Assembly (NCBI RefSeq): GCF_000313755.1
Contig: NZ_AMZB01000134.1
Location: forward strand, 151,850-215,849
DNA length: 64,000 bases
From: Pseudomonas nitroreducens TX1
Lineage (GTDB): Bacteria; Pseudomonadota; Gammaproteobacteria; Pseudomonadales; Pseudomonadaceae
Reading direction: 5' to 3'
Shown: positions 42,293 through 52,512 of the stretch, piece by piece
Position numbering within the stretch: position 1 is the stretch's first letter
Layout: each line of letters begins with the position of its first letter
Notes under the pieces: generated by a model
The model's input: the letters and a program-made list of their open reading frames with translations, nothing else
Database searches by the model: none
Told to the model about the DNA's origin: nothing
Position numbers and translations under genes: made by a program

Positions 42293-43878
42293 GCCTGGGC
42301 CTCCCGCTTCAGGTGCTCGGCCAGGCGCAGGGCCAGGGCGGCGATGGTCAGGGTGCAATTCACCGAACCGACGGTGGGCATCACGCCACTGCTGGCGATG
42401 AACAGGTTGGGGTGATCGTGGCTGCGGCACTGGGTGTCCACCACCGAGTCCTTCGGGTCGGCGCCCATCAGTACGGTGCCGGTGATGTGGTTGTTGTTGG
42501 CGAAGTTGTCGACGAACTGGATGTCCTCCCCGCCCAGGAGCTTCGCGGCGTGGGCGTAGACCTCGCGGGTGTGTACCGCGCTCTTGCGCACGTAGTCGTC
42601 CATCGCATAGGTGAATTCGGGCTTGGGAATGCCCACCGCGTCGCGCTCGGTGGCGCTGGGGACGATACGGTTCTCCGGGTGCGGGAGGATCTCGTGAAAA
42701 CTGTCGAAGCGCACGAAACGTGCCGCGCGGTCGCGGATTTTCGCCTCCAGGTCGTGGCCCAGCAGCAGCGGCCCGTGACGGATCAACTCGGCGGCGACCT
42801 GGTCGGTGCGCGAGAGGTTGGACAGGTGGATCTTCTTCGACGCGTACTCGCTGCGGAAAGCGCCATCGCGGAAACTCACCATGGAGGTCATCTCCTGCGG
42901 GCCGCGCCCCGGCCAGAGCTTCTCGTCGGCGTAGAACTGCACGGCGGTACCGGGGTGATCCATGAGGTTGCGGCCGACCATGTCGGAGCTGTTGCCGACC
43001 TCGGACATCAGCATCAGCTTGGGCGTTTCGATGCCGTTGGCGGCGAGGATGAAGGTGTCGCCCTCGACCCTGACTTCATTACCCTGCGGGTCCTTGTACA
43101 GCGCCGCGACTATCTTGCCGGCCTCGCCTTTCTCCAGCTTGAACACCACGGCGTTGTCGATCAGCCGCGCGCCGGCGGCTTCGGCCTTCTCGACGTGGAC
43201 GATGCCGTTGTACATGGCGCCGATGGGGCAGATCGGCATGCAGTTGTTGTTGCCGCAGCAGGTCGGGCGGCCATCGTAGGGGCGGCTGTTGCGCGCCACT
43301 GGTTCGGTGACCACGCGGTAGCCGTTGGCGTTCAGCAGCGTCTTGATGCGCTGCTCGTTCCACGACAGCGGCAGCGGCGGCATCGGGTAGGGCTGGCTGC
43401 GCGGCGAGTCGAGTTCCTCATCGCCCGGCCCCCAGACGCCCAGCTCCTCCTCGGCGCGCTGGTACCAGGGCTCCAGCTCGCCATATTCGATGGGCCAGTC
43501 GCGCCCCACGCCGTAGAGGCTGCGCAGCTTGAAGTCGTTGGGCAAAAAGCGCCAGGCGGATGCCGCCCAGTGCCAGGTGGTGCCGCCCACGGCACGGATG
43601 TACTGTACGTCGTAGGGGTGTTCGCCCTTCTGGATCAGGTAGTGGTTGTCCGGCTTGAACTGCGGGTGCGGCGCATGCGGGCTGGACGGATAGGGCGCCT
43701 GGTTGTCGGATTTGTCCGCCTGGTTGCGAAAGCGCTCGACGATCTCCCAGCGGCCCATGCGCGGCCCGGCTTCGAGAATGAGCACGTCCTTGCCGGCCAG
43801 GGCCAACTGGTGAGCGACCAGTGCGCCGGCCACGCCGGAGCCGACCACCACGAAATCCGCACGTTGTGTCTGCGCCAT
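42289..43878 (-). CDS. GMC-family FAD subunit of membrane-bound sugar/polyol dehydrogenase
   Basis: 529 residues with FAD motif GSGVAGALVAHQLALAGKDV near the N-terminus and the C-terminal GMC active-site region HITGTVLMGADP ... SHDHPNLFIASSGVMPTVG. A CCGNNNCMPICPIG motif matches the [3Fe-4S] ligands (CC-x4-C) of the Burkholderia cepacia FAD glucose dehydrogenase, so the subunit is of the FAD-GDH/fructose/sorbitol class. I chose the MAQTQRADFVVV start; it is 2 bp after the stop of the small subunit. Substrate (glucose, gluconate, fructose, sorbitol) cannot be set by eye. Confidence 0.93.
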   Translation of the reverse strand: MAQTQRADFVVVGSGVAGALVAHQLALAGKDVLILEAGPRMGRWEIVERFRNQADKSDNQAPYPSSPHAPHPQFKPDNHYLIQKGEHPYDVQYIRAVGGTTWHWAASAWRFLPNDFKLRSLYGVGRDWPIEYGELEPWYQRAEEELGVWGPGDEELDSPRSQPYPMPPLPLSWNEQRIKTLLNANGYRVVTEPVARNSRPYDGRPTCCGNNNCMPICPIGAMYNGIVHVEKAEAAGARLIDNAVVFKLEKGEAGKIVAALYKDPQGNEVRVEGDTFILAANGIETPKLMLMSEVGNSSDMVGRNLMDHPGTAVQFYADEKLWPGRGPQEMTSMVSFRDGAFRSEYASKKIHLSNLSRTDQVAAELIRHGPLLLGHDLEAKIRDRAARFVRFDSFHEILPHPENRIVPSATERDAVGIPKPEFTYAMDDYVRKSAVHTREVYAHAAKLLGGEDIQFVDNFANNNHITGTVLMGADPKDSVVDTQCRSHDHPNLFIASSGVMPTVGSVNCTLTIAALALRLAEHLKREAQA

Positions 43879-43880
43879 CT

Positions 43881-44387
43881 TCACACCCCCCGTTCGCTGG
43901 GCTGTGCCGCCCAGAAGCCCGGCTTGTTCGGGCAATAGCTGCGGATCACCAGCACGTCGTCCACCGCGCGGAACATCAGTGCCTGTTCGTAGGTGACGAC
44001 CGTGGCGCTGATGTCATCGCCGATCTGCCCCAGGTACCAGCCGCCGAGGATCTGCCGGGCCAGCCATTGCTGGCGTTCGTTCCAGCTGTCCGGGGCGTCG
44101 CCCAGGTGCCCGAGCAGCTCGGCCAGGCTTTGCTTGAGCGCGGTGTCGCGCTGCGCGAGAGCCTGGAACAGGCGCTGGCCGATTCGCGGGTCGAGGTTGC
44201 TGCGCCCCGTGAGGCGCTGGGAAAGCGTCATGAAGCCTTCCAGCTCCTTCTCGGCCTGGGGCGACAGCGCGGCCCAGGTACGCGCGGCGGGGCTGAGCAG
44301 CACACCGCCGAGGGCAGCGCTGGCGCAGGCCACCGCCAGCAGGTGGCGGCGGGAAAGGGGAAAGGCGGGCAACTGTGCCTCGGACAT
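43881..44387 (-). CDS. Small subunit of membrane-bound dehydrogenase, Tat-exported
   Basis: 168 residues with a twin-arginine signal (SRRHLLAVACASAALGG) that would export the folded FAD partner with it. The rest (FMTLSQRLTGRSNLDPRIGQRLFQAL) resembles the FAD-dependent sorbitol/glucose dehydrogenase small subunit family. First gene of the three-gene operon, with AGAGAGG before its ATG. It is divergent from thyA across 237 bp. Confidence 0.9.
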   Translation of the reverse strand: MSEAQLPAFPLSRRHLLAVACASAALGGVLLSPAARTWAALSPQAEKELEGFMTLSQRLTGRSNLDPRIGQRLFQALAQRDTALKQSLAELLGHLGDAPDSWNERQQWLARQILGGWYLGQIGDDISATVVTYEQALMFRAVDDVLVIRSYCPNKPGFWAAQPSERGV

Positions 44388-44624
44388 GACGACCTCTCTT
44401 GCAACAGGCGAACGGTTGGGGGGCGGTCTGTCGCCGCTTGAATCGTGATGCTGGGTGTTTCCATCGGCCACGCGGCCGGTCCGTCGGTCGGACTGGCGAT
44501 AGCGTGCCCAGGCCCTTAGTATTGCCGCTTGTTCAGATTCTGCCGGGCGATTGGTCCTGCCGGCGGCCCACCTGGGAGCCGCGCCGCAGAGCCCACCGAC
44601 CGGCTTTCGGGTGGAACCGCAGCG

Positions 44625-45419
44625 ATGAAACAGTACCTCGACCTCATGCGCCACGTGCGCGAACACGGCACCTTCAAGAGCGACCGCACCGGTACCGGCA
44701 CCTATAGTGTGTTCGGCCACCAAATGCGTTTCGACCTCGCCGAAGGCTTCCCGCTGGTGACCACCAAGAAGTGCCACCTCAAGTCGATCGTCCATGAGCT
44801 GCTGTGGTTCCTCAAAGGTTCGACCAACATCGCTTACCTGAAGGAAAACGGCGTCTCGATCTGGGACGAATGGGCTGACGAGAACGGCGACCTGGGCCCG
44901 GTCTATGGCTACCAGTGGCGCTCGTGGCCGGCGCCGGACGGCCGCCACATCGACCAGATCGCCAACCTGATGGAGATGCTGAAGAAGAACCCGGACTCGC
45001 GCCGGCTGATCGTCTCCGCGTGGAACCCTGCGCTGATCGACGAGATGGCCCTGCCGCCGTGCCACGCGCTGTTCCAGTTCTACGTGGCCGATGGCAAGCT
45101 CAGCTGCCAGTTGTACCAGCGCTCGGCCGATATCTTCCTCGGCGTGCCCTTCAACATCGCCAGCTACGCCCTGCTGACCCTGATGGTCGCGCAGGTCGCC
45201 GGGCTGCAACCGGGCGAGTTCATCTGGACCGGCGGTGACTGCCACCTGTACGCCAACCACCTGGAACAGGCCGACCTGCAACTGACCCGCCAGCCGCTGC
45301 CGCTGCCGACCATGAAGATCAACCCCGAGGTGAAGGACCTGTTCGACTTCCGCTTCGAGGACTTCGAACTGGTCGGCTATGAAGCTCACCCGCACATCAA
45401 GGCGCCGGTCGCTGTGTGA
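44625..45419 (+). CDS. thyA: Thymidylate synthase
   Basis: Makes dTMP from dUMP with methylene-THF. 264 residues, the same length as E. coli ThyA. Catalytic cysteine in [11 protein letters not shown], dUMP-binding [17 protein letters not shown], and LYANHLEQ are intact. In P. aeruginosa this gene follows lgt; here the upstream neighbour is the dehydrogenase operon on the other strand, so the linkage is broken. A terminator follows at 45437. Confidence 0.98.
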   Translation: MKQYLDLMRHVREHGTFKSDRTGTGTYSVFGHQMRFDLAEGFPLVTTKKCHLKSIVHELLWFLKGSTNIAYLKENGVSIWDEWADENGDLGPVYGYQWRSWPAPDGRHIDQIANLMEMLKKNPDSRRLIVSAWNPALIDEMALPPCHALFQFYVADGKLSCQLYQRSADIFLGVPFNIASYALLTLMVAQVAGLQPGEFIWTGGDCHLYANHLEQADLQLTRQPLPLPTMKINPEVKDLFDFRFEDFELVGYEAHPHIKAPVAV

Positions 45420-45436
45420 CCTGTCCTCGTTGAAAA

Positions 45437-45461
45437 AAAGGCCGGCGCAATGTCGGCCTTT
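45437..45461 (+). terminator. Intrinsic terminator of thyA
   Basis: aaaggccg / cggccttt stem with a 9-base loop and T-rich tail (ttatgttt), A-run before it; 18 bp after the stop. Confidence 0.85.
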
Positions 45462-45516
45462 TATGTTTCTGGGCGGCTGATATCGCCGGCTATGGTCTTC
45501 CTCTGGCCGTCCGTGC

Positions 45517-45650
45517 TCCCTCTCCCTAACCCTCTCCCTGAAGGGGGAGGGGATATCCGCAGCCGGCGTGCCTTTCTGCGTTTCCAGCCATCGCAGAGCT
45601 GCCCGAACGCTCCGTACACCTCTCTGTCCCTTCACGGAGAGGGTGGCCCG
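45517..45650. repeat. CCCTCTCCC-family inverted pair, right unit degenerate
   Basis: Left unit 45517-45554 (ctccctctccctaaccctct to gggggagggg) and right unit 45617-45650 (cctctctgtcccttcacgga with several changes). It fills the middle of the 415-bp thyA to alcohol dehydrogenase gap; the rest (45651-45834) holds only a weak extended -10 like motif tgctatgct near 45765. Confidence 0.8.
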
Positions 45651-45834
45651 GGCACAGATGCACCCCTGGCCCCACGAACAGCGCGCCATGCCCTTGGCAT
45701 TCATCCTGTGAATAACCGTTTCGCCTGGCGGTACGAGGTTTCATGATCCTGCGTCGCATTGCTATGCTCCCCGGGCTGGCCGCCGCAGCGGCCTACGGAT
45801 TTTCCGCCCTACAACGACAAGACCGGGGACCGTC

Positions 45835-46992
45835 ATGCAGCCTTTCAGCTTCGCCACCACTGCGCAGATCCTCTGCGAAAGTGGTTCCGCCGCCCGCCTG
45901 GGCGAACTTTGCCGCGAGCGCGGCGCCCAGCGCGTGCTCATCGTCACCGACCCGGGCATTACCCGCCTGAACATGCTCGACGGTGTGCTGCCGGGCTTCA
46001 GCATGGCCGGCGTGGCGGTGGAAGTCTTCGACCAGGTGCTGGCGGACCCGCCGGAAAGCATCGTGCGGGATGCCGCCGAGCAGGCCCGGCGGATGGCCGC
46101 GCAACTGGTGGTAGGCTTCGGCGGCGGCAGCTCGATGGACGTCGCCAAGTTGGTCGCGCTGCTGGCCCATCCGCAGGCGACACAAGGGCTGAAGGATGTC
46201 TTCGGTGTCGGCAACGCCCGCGGCCCGCGCCTGCCGCTGATCCAGGTGCCGACCACCGCCGGTACCGGCTCGGAAGTCACACCCATCGCCATCGTCACCA
46301 CCGGCGAGACCACCAAGATGGGCGTGGTCAGCCCGCACTTGCTGCCAGACCTGGCCGTGCTCGACGCCGAACTCACCCTCGGTCTGCCGCCGGCGGTCAC
46401 CGCCGCCACCGGCATCGACGCCATGGTCCACGCCATCGAGGCTTACACCAGCAAGCTGAAGAAGAACCCGCTGTCCGACCTGCTGGCCCGCGAAGCGCTG
46501 CGCCTGCTGGCATTGAACCTCGACGAAGCGGTGCACAACGGCCGCAACCGCGAGGCGCGCCAGGCCATGCTACTGGGTGCCTGCCTGGCCGGGCAGGCCT
46601 TCGCCAACGCTCCGGTGGCCGCCGTGCATGCGCTGGCCTACCCGCTGGGCGGGCACTTCCACATTCCCCACGGCCTGAGCAATGCGCTGGTGCTGCCCGA
46701 GGTGATCCGCTTCAATGCGCCCAATGCCAGCCCGCTCTACGCCGAACTGGCGCCGCTGCTGCTGGGCCAGCGCCTGCGCAGCGATACCGACCGCACCGAG
46801 CAGTTCATCGCCGAACTGGCCGACCTCAGCCCCCGCAGCGGCCTGCCCTCGCGCCTGCGCGACGCCGGCGTACCGGAAGACAGCCTGCCGCGCCTGGCCG
46901 CTGATGCCATGTTGCAGCAGCGCCTGCTGGTGAATAATCCCCGCGAAGTCAGCGAGAGCGACGCGCTGGCCATCTACCGAGCTGCCTTCTGA
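45835..46992 (+). CDS. Iron-containing (group III) alcohol dehydrogenase
   Basis: 385-residue NAD(P)-dependent dehydrogenase. Cofactor motif GGGSSMDVAK, the PTTAGTGSEVTP segment and the metal ligands Asp and His in TGIDAMVHAIEAYTS and HALAYPLGGHFHIPHG are all present. Substrate is probably a primary alcohol or aldehyde, not determinable. It is followed 7 bp later by a thioesterase gene, suggesting co-transcription. Confidence 0.93.
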   Translation: MQPFSFATTAQILCESGSAARLGELCRERGAQRVLIVTDPGITRLNMLDGVLPGFSMAGVAVEVFDQVLADPPESIVRDAAEQARRMAAQLVVGFGGGSSMDVAKLVALLAHPQATQGLKDVFGVGNARGPRLPLIQVPTTAGTGSEVTPIAIVTTGETTKMGVVSPHLLPDLAVLDAELTLGLPPAVTAATGIDAMVHAIEAYTSKLKKNPLSDLLAREALRLLALNLDEAVHNGRNREARQAMLLGACLAGQAFANAPVAAVHALAYPLGGHFHIPHGLSNALVLPEVIRFNAPNASPLYAELAPLLLGQRLRSDTDRTEQFIAELADLSPRSGLPSRLRDAGVPEDSLPRLAADAMLQQRLLVNNPREVSESDALAIYRAAF

Positions 46993-46999
46993 GACCCCG

Positions 47000-47434
47000 A
47001 TGAGCGAACAGCACCCCAGCCGCACCGACTACGCGCACTTCCAGCCGATCACCACCCGCTGGCACGACAATGACATCTACGGCCACGTGAACAACGTGAC
47101 CTACTACGGCTTCTTCGACACGGCGGTGAACACCTACCTGATCGAACGCGGCGGCCTGGATATCCACGACGGCGACGTGGTGGGCTTCGTGGTGAGCTCC
47201 AGCTGCGACTATTTCGCGCCGGTGGCCTTCCCCGAGCGCATCGAGGTCGGCCTGCGGGTCGGCAAGCTGGGCAACAGCTCGGTGCAGTACGAGCTGGCGA
47301 TCTTCCGCGAGGGTGAGGAACTGGCCTGCGCGGCCGGCAAGTTCGTGCACGTGTTCGTGGATCGGTCGAGCAACCGGCCGGTGTCGATTCCGCCGCCGCT
47401 GCGTGAGGCGATGGAAGCCCTGGTGCGGGGCTGA
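47000..47434 (+). CDS. Hotdog-fold acyl-CoA thioesterase (4HBT family)
   Basis: 144 residues with RWHDNDIYGHVNNVTYYGFFDT, the hotdog active-site helix with its catalytic aspartate. It cleaves acyl- or aroyl-CoA thioesters. It is 7 bp after the alcohol dehydrogenase, so the pair may work together in alcohol/aldehyde or acid turnover, although the substrate is unknown. Confidence 0.92.
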   Translation: MSEQHPSRTDYAHFQPITTRWHDNDIYGHVNNVTYYGFFDTAVNTYLIERGGLDIHDGDVVGFVVSSSCDYFAPVAFPERIEVGLRVGKLGNSSVQYELAIFREGEELACAAGKFVHVFVDRSSNRPVSIPPPLREAMEALVRG

Positions 47435-47450
47435 TTCGCCTGGGTGCCCG

Positions 47451-47816
47451 TCACCAGCCCATCGGGTAATGCTCGATCCGGCACGGCCGGCTGTTGCCGT
47501 CGCCCTTGCAGATGCCGTCCAGGTACTGATAGCGCATCCAGACCCGTTGCCCTGGCTGTGGCCAATGCTTGCGCGGGATACGGCTCTGCCAGTCGGCGCT
47601 TTCCGGTTCGAAGGCGATCAGCGCCCCCGATTTCGGACACTCGGTGCCCGCCGAGCGCGGCCTGGCCGATTCGACCCGGCCTTCCAGGCCGCGCACGGGC
47701 GGCTTGAGCGCTCCGGTGATTTCCACTTCCAGCTGGCAGACCTGCCAGTCCCCGGCGTGCGCGGTCTGTGCGGCGCAGAGCGTCAGCAGCAGTCCGGCGG
47801 CAGCAAGCGCTTTCAC
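47451..47816 (-). CDS. Exported protein of unknown function
   Basis: 121 residues with a Sec signal (MKALAAAGLLLTLCAAQTAHA). The mature part has four cysteines (WQVCQLEVE, GTECPKS, DGICKGD, RPCRIEHY) that could form two disulfides. Convergent with the thioesterase gene, their stops only 16 bp apart. Family not recognised. Confidence 0.78.
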   Translation of the reverse strand: MKALAAAGLLLTLCAAQTAHAGDWQVCQLEVEITGALKPPVRGLEGRVESARPRSAGTECPKSGALIAFEPESADWQSRIPRKHWPQPGQRVWMRYQYLDGICKGDGNSRPCRIEHYPMGW

Positions 47817-48088
47817 GAATAACTCCTTGTAGCCAGTGATCCCTTCCGCACAAGCCTATACCAGGCCGACGGGATGACACGGGGGCTTGTCCCGGATGAC
47901 GCGTCCGGCCTATGCTGGCCGCCGGTCGGCAGTTCACCCAGGCGTCGCCGCCTCCGTATGGAGAGCGCTAAACCTGCCGCGCGGTTCCCCGCACTTTGAC
48001 GATCCGACACACTTCCCCGTGCCGCATCGGAATGGCGACCCCCGATAACCTCCCGCGCGAGGTCTTGGCACGCAACGAGGATTGCACT

Positions 48089-48640
48089 GTGTCCAGGCAA
48101 CGCTTGCCCTATCACGCCCCCGATATCTCCGCCCTCGCCAGATCGCTGGCGCGCCAGCTGGACGACTCGCCCGAGCGTCCCGGTCATGTCGAACTGCTCA
48201 ACCTGCTCGCCCGCGCGGTGGGCTTTCGCAACTACCAGGCGCTGCGCGCCAGCCATCAGGCCGAAACGCGCTTGGCGCGTGGGGTCGAACCCGAGACGGT
48301 GGTGGATTTTCGCCGCGTCGAGCAATGGCGATGCTATTTCGATGACGCCGGTTGCCTGCAGCGCTGGCCGAAGAAGCACAGCCACCGCGAGGCCTGCCTC
48401 TGGGTGCTGTGGTCGCGATTGCCGGCCCGACAGCGCTGGAGCGAGCGCGAGCTCAACGAACGGCTGCGCCCCCAGGAATGCCTGGGCGACCACCTGCTGC
48501 TGCGAAGAGCGCTGGTGGATGGCGGCTGGCTCGCACGCACCGATGACGGCGGGGAGTACTGGCGCATCGAGCGGCGTCCACCCGCCGAGCTGAGTGCGCT
48601 GCTCTCGGTATTGCCGTCGGTGGCCAGGCTGCAGGCCTGA
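48089..48640 (+). CDS. DUF2087-domain protein, putative DNA-binding regulator
   Basis: 183 residues. The N-terminal half (APDISALARSLARQLDD ... HVELLNLLARAVGFRNYQALRA) is a helical region and the C-terminal half (FRRVEQWRCYFDDAGCLQRWPKKHSHREACLWVLW ... YWRIERRP) fits DUF2087, a domain seen in transcription-factor-like proteins. I chose the GTG at 48089 because GAGG (48077-48080) lies 8 bp upstream; an ATG at 48032 has no such site. A terminator follows at once. Confidence 0.8.
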   Translation: MSRQRLPYHAPDISALARSLARQLDDSPERPGHVELLNLLARAVGFRNYQALRASHQAETRLARGVEPETVVDFRRVEQWRCYFDDAGCLQRWPKKHSHREACLWVLWSRLPARQRWSERELNERLRPQECLGDHLLLRRALVDGGWLARTDDGGEYWRIERRPPAELSALLSVLPSVARLQA

Positions 48641-48643
48641 ACC

Positions 48644-48671
48644 AAAAAGCCCGCCAATAGGCGGGCTTTTT
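48644..48671. terminator. Bidirectional terminator after the DUF2087 gene
   Basis: aaaaagcccgcc-aata-ggcgggcttttt, perfect 12-bp stem with A-run and T-run; serves this gene and the convergent glycine-zipper gene. Confidence 0.92.
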
Positions 48672-48685
48672 CACACGGGCATCCG

Positions 48686-49123
48686 TCAGTCGTCGTGATG
48701 CTTGTGTTTGTGCTTGTAGTGGCCTTTGCCCTTGTTGTGGCTGCGGCCGCTGCTGTGGTGGTCATCGTCGTTGTCGTCGGCCATGTGGTTGCCCAACGCG
48801 CCGCCGGCTGCGCCGCCCAGGCCCGCGCCGATGGCGCTGCCGGTCGAGCCGCCGACCTTGTTGCCGATGACCGAACCGCCGGCCGCACCCAGGCCGCCGC
48901 CGATGGCCGCCTCGGTCTTGTTGCCGTTCTTCGCGCCCATCGCGCCGCCTGCGGCGCCGCCTACGCCAGCACCAATGGCCGCACCGGTGGAGCCGCCCAG
49001 GGCGCCGCCGACCACGTTGCCCAGCGCGCCACCGACACCGCCGCCAATGGCGGTCTTGGTGTCGTCGGCCACTGCGTGGCTGGCCAGCAGGGCCAATGCC
49101 AGAACCGAAAGAGTCTTACGCAT
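48686..49123 (-). CDS. Glycine-zipper exported protein, His-rich tail (copy 1)
   Basis: 145 residues: Sec signal (MRKTLSVLALALLASHAVA), then long runs of the glycine-zipper pattern (GGxxGxxxG, about 25-115) that form membrane-inserting helices, then a tail rich in His, Lys and Asp (DDNDDDHHSSG ... KHKHKHHDD), which could bind metal. It is tandem with a close paralogue. Function is unknown; glycine-zipper proteins of this kind are often envelope proteins. Confidence 0.88.
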   Translation of the reverse strand: MRKTLSVLALALLASHAVADDTKTAIGGGVGGALGNVVGGALGGSTGAAIGAGVGGAAGGAMGAKNGNKTEAAIGGGLGAAGGSVIGNKVGGSTGSAIGAGLGGAAGGALGNHMADDNDDDHHSSGRSHNKGKGHYKHKHKHHDD

Positions 49124-49244
49124 GTTGCGAACCTGAATTTAGGAATTATCGGGAGAATTGTCCCGCACACAAAACAGCCGGGCAATCAGGCCCGGCTGTC
49201 AGTCGTCGTTTCCGTGGACTGATCGCGGTCAGCAATGCCGCAGA

Positions 49245-49742
49245 TCAATCCCAGTCGCGACGGTGGTGCTTGTGCTTGTACCAGCCGCGGTGACGACCGT
49301 TGTCGTGCCAGTGGCGGTCATAGCGATCGTCGTAGCGGGCGCGACGGTAGCCGTGGCGGTAATCGTCGTCATCGTCGTCGCGGTTGTTGTCGGCATAGTG
49401 GTTGCCTAGCGCGCCGCCGGCACCGCCACCCAGGGCCGCGCCGATCAGGCCGCCCGTAGTGCCGCCAACCTTGTTGCCGATTACCTGGCCGCCGGCTGCG
49501 CCCAGGCCGCCGCCGATGGCAGCTTCAGTCTTGTTGCCGCGGCGGGCACCGACCGCGCCACCGGCCGCACCGCCAATACCACTACCGATAGCGGCGCCGG
49601 TGCTGCCACCGACCGATTGGCCGATGACCGAACCCAATACCCCGCCCAGGGCGCCACCGACGCCGGCACGGGTGTCGCCGTCCGCGTAGGCGGTGCCACC
49701 GACCAGCGCAAAGGACAACAGGAGCATCGAGGAGTACTTCAT
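49245..49742 (-). CDS. Glycine-zipper exported protein, Asp/Arg/His-rich tail (copy 2)
   Basis: 165 residues from the ATG at 49742: signal MKYSSMLLLSFALVGGTAYA, glycine zipper and a tail of alternating acidic and Arg/His residues (DDDDDDYRHGYRRARYDDRY). The segment GNKTEAAIGGGLGAAGG and what follows it (VIGNKVGG) is nearly identical to copy 1, while the tails differ. An agagag-gat-ctctct inverted repeat (49744-49758) sits between ATG and upstream, over the ribosome-site region. Confidence 0.87.
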   Translation of the reverse strand: MKYSSMLLLSFALVGGTAYADGDTRAGVGGALGGVLGSVIGQSVGGSTGAAIGSGIGGAAGGAVGARRGNKTEAAIGGGLGAAGGQVIGNKVGGTTGGLIGAALGGGAGGALGNHYADNNRDDDDDDYRHGYRRARYDDRYDRHWHDNGRHRGWYKHKHHRRDWD

Positions 49743-50062
49743 AGAGAGGATCTCTCTGTGGGGATGTTGGGAGCGATCCTCGGTTCGTGCGAAGGCTCTG
49801 ACAAGGGGCTTCCGACGAGTAACACGACTTTCATCAAATATTGCAAGTATTTGATTTGTGGTCAGAACTTTTTCGATTTCGGGCGGTCTGAGTGTTATTC
49901 CAGGGTTCCGCTTTTGATGTGTTTTTATCACAAAATGCCATTGAAATGATGGCTTTTCACGAAAGTGGCCTGGCCCTTCCGAGTTTATCCTTCATCCCTT
50001 TCTGTTGCGCAGATTCCGCAGACTTTTTTCGGGACGTGGTCGCGTTGCGTCCGCAAGAAGCT
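49743..50062. other. AT-rich regulatory gap upstream of glycine-zipper copy 2
   Basis: About 320 bp much richer in A+T than its surroundings, containing no supported gene. It holds a perfect inverted repeat atcaaata-ttgcaag-tatttgat (49833-49855) that could be an operator, and T-rich runs (tttttcgattt, tgtttttatcac). Promoters for copy 2 are expected here. Confidence 0.55.
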
Positions 50063-50127
50063 TCGTGAGCAAGCTCGCTCCTACAAAGGCACGAGAGCTT
50101 TCTGCAGGAGCGAGCTAGCTCGCGAAC
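50063..50127. repeat. REP palindrome pair, outward variant
   Basis: tcgtgagcaagctcgctcctac (50063-50084) and gcaggagcgagctagctcgcgaac (50104-50127), both slightly degenerate; 36 bp before the stop of the molybdopterin enzyme gene. Confidence 0.85.
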
Positions 50128-50163
50128 GGGGACGGCGCTCCGGTGGGAGCGCCGTGAACGGCA

Positions 50164-52485
<2,322 letters not shown>

Positions 52486-52512
52486 GGGGTCTCTTTATTC
52501 GAAAGCGGGCGT

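Noticed and set aside
45743..45970. 75-codon frame before and into the iron alcohol dehydrogenase gene
   Set aside because: Overlaps the start of the dehydrogenase in another frame; no good ribosome site. A promoter-like tgctatgct in it fits better.
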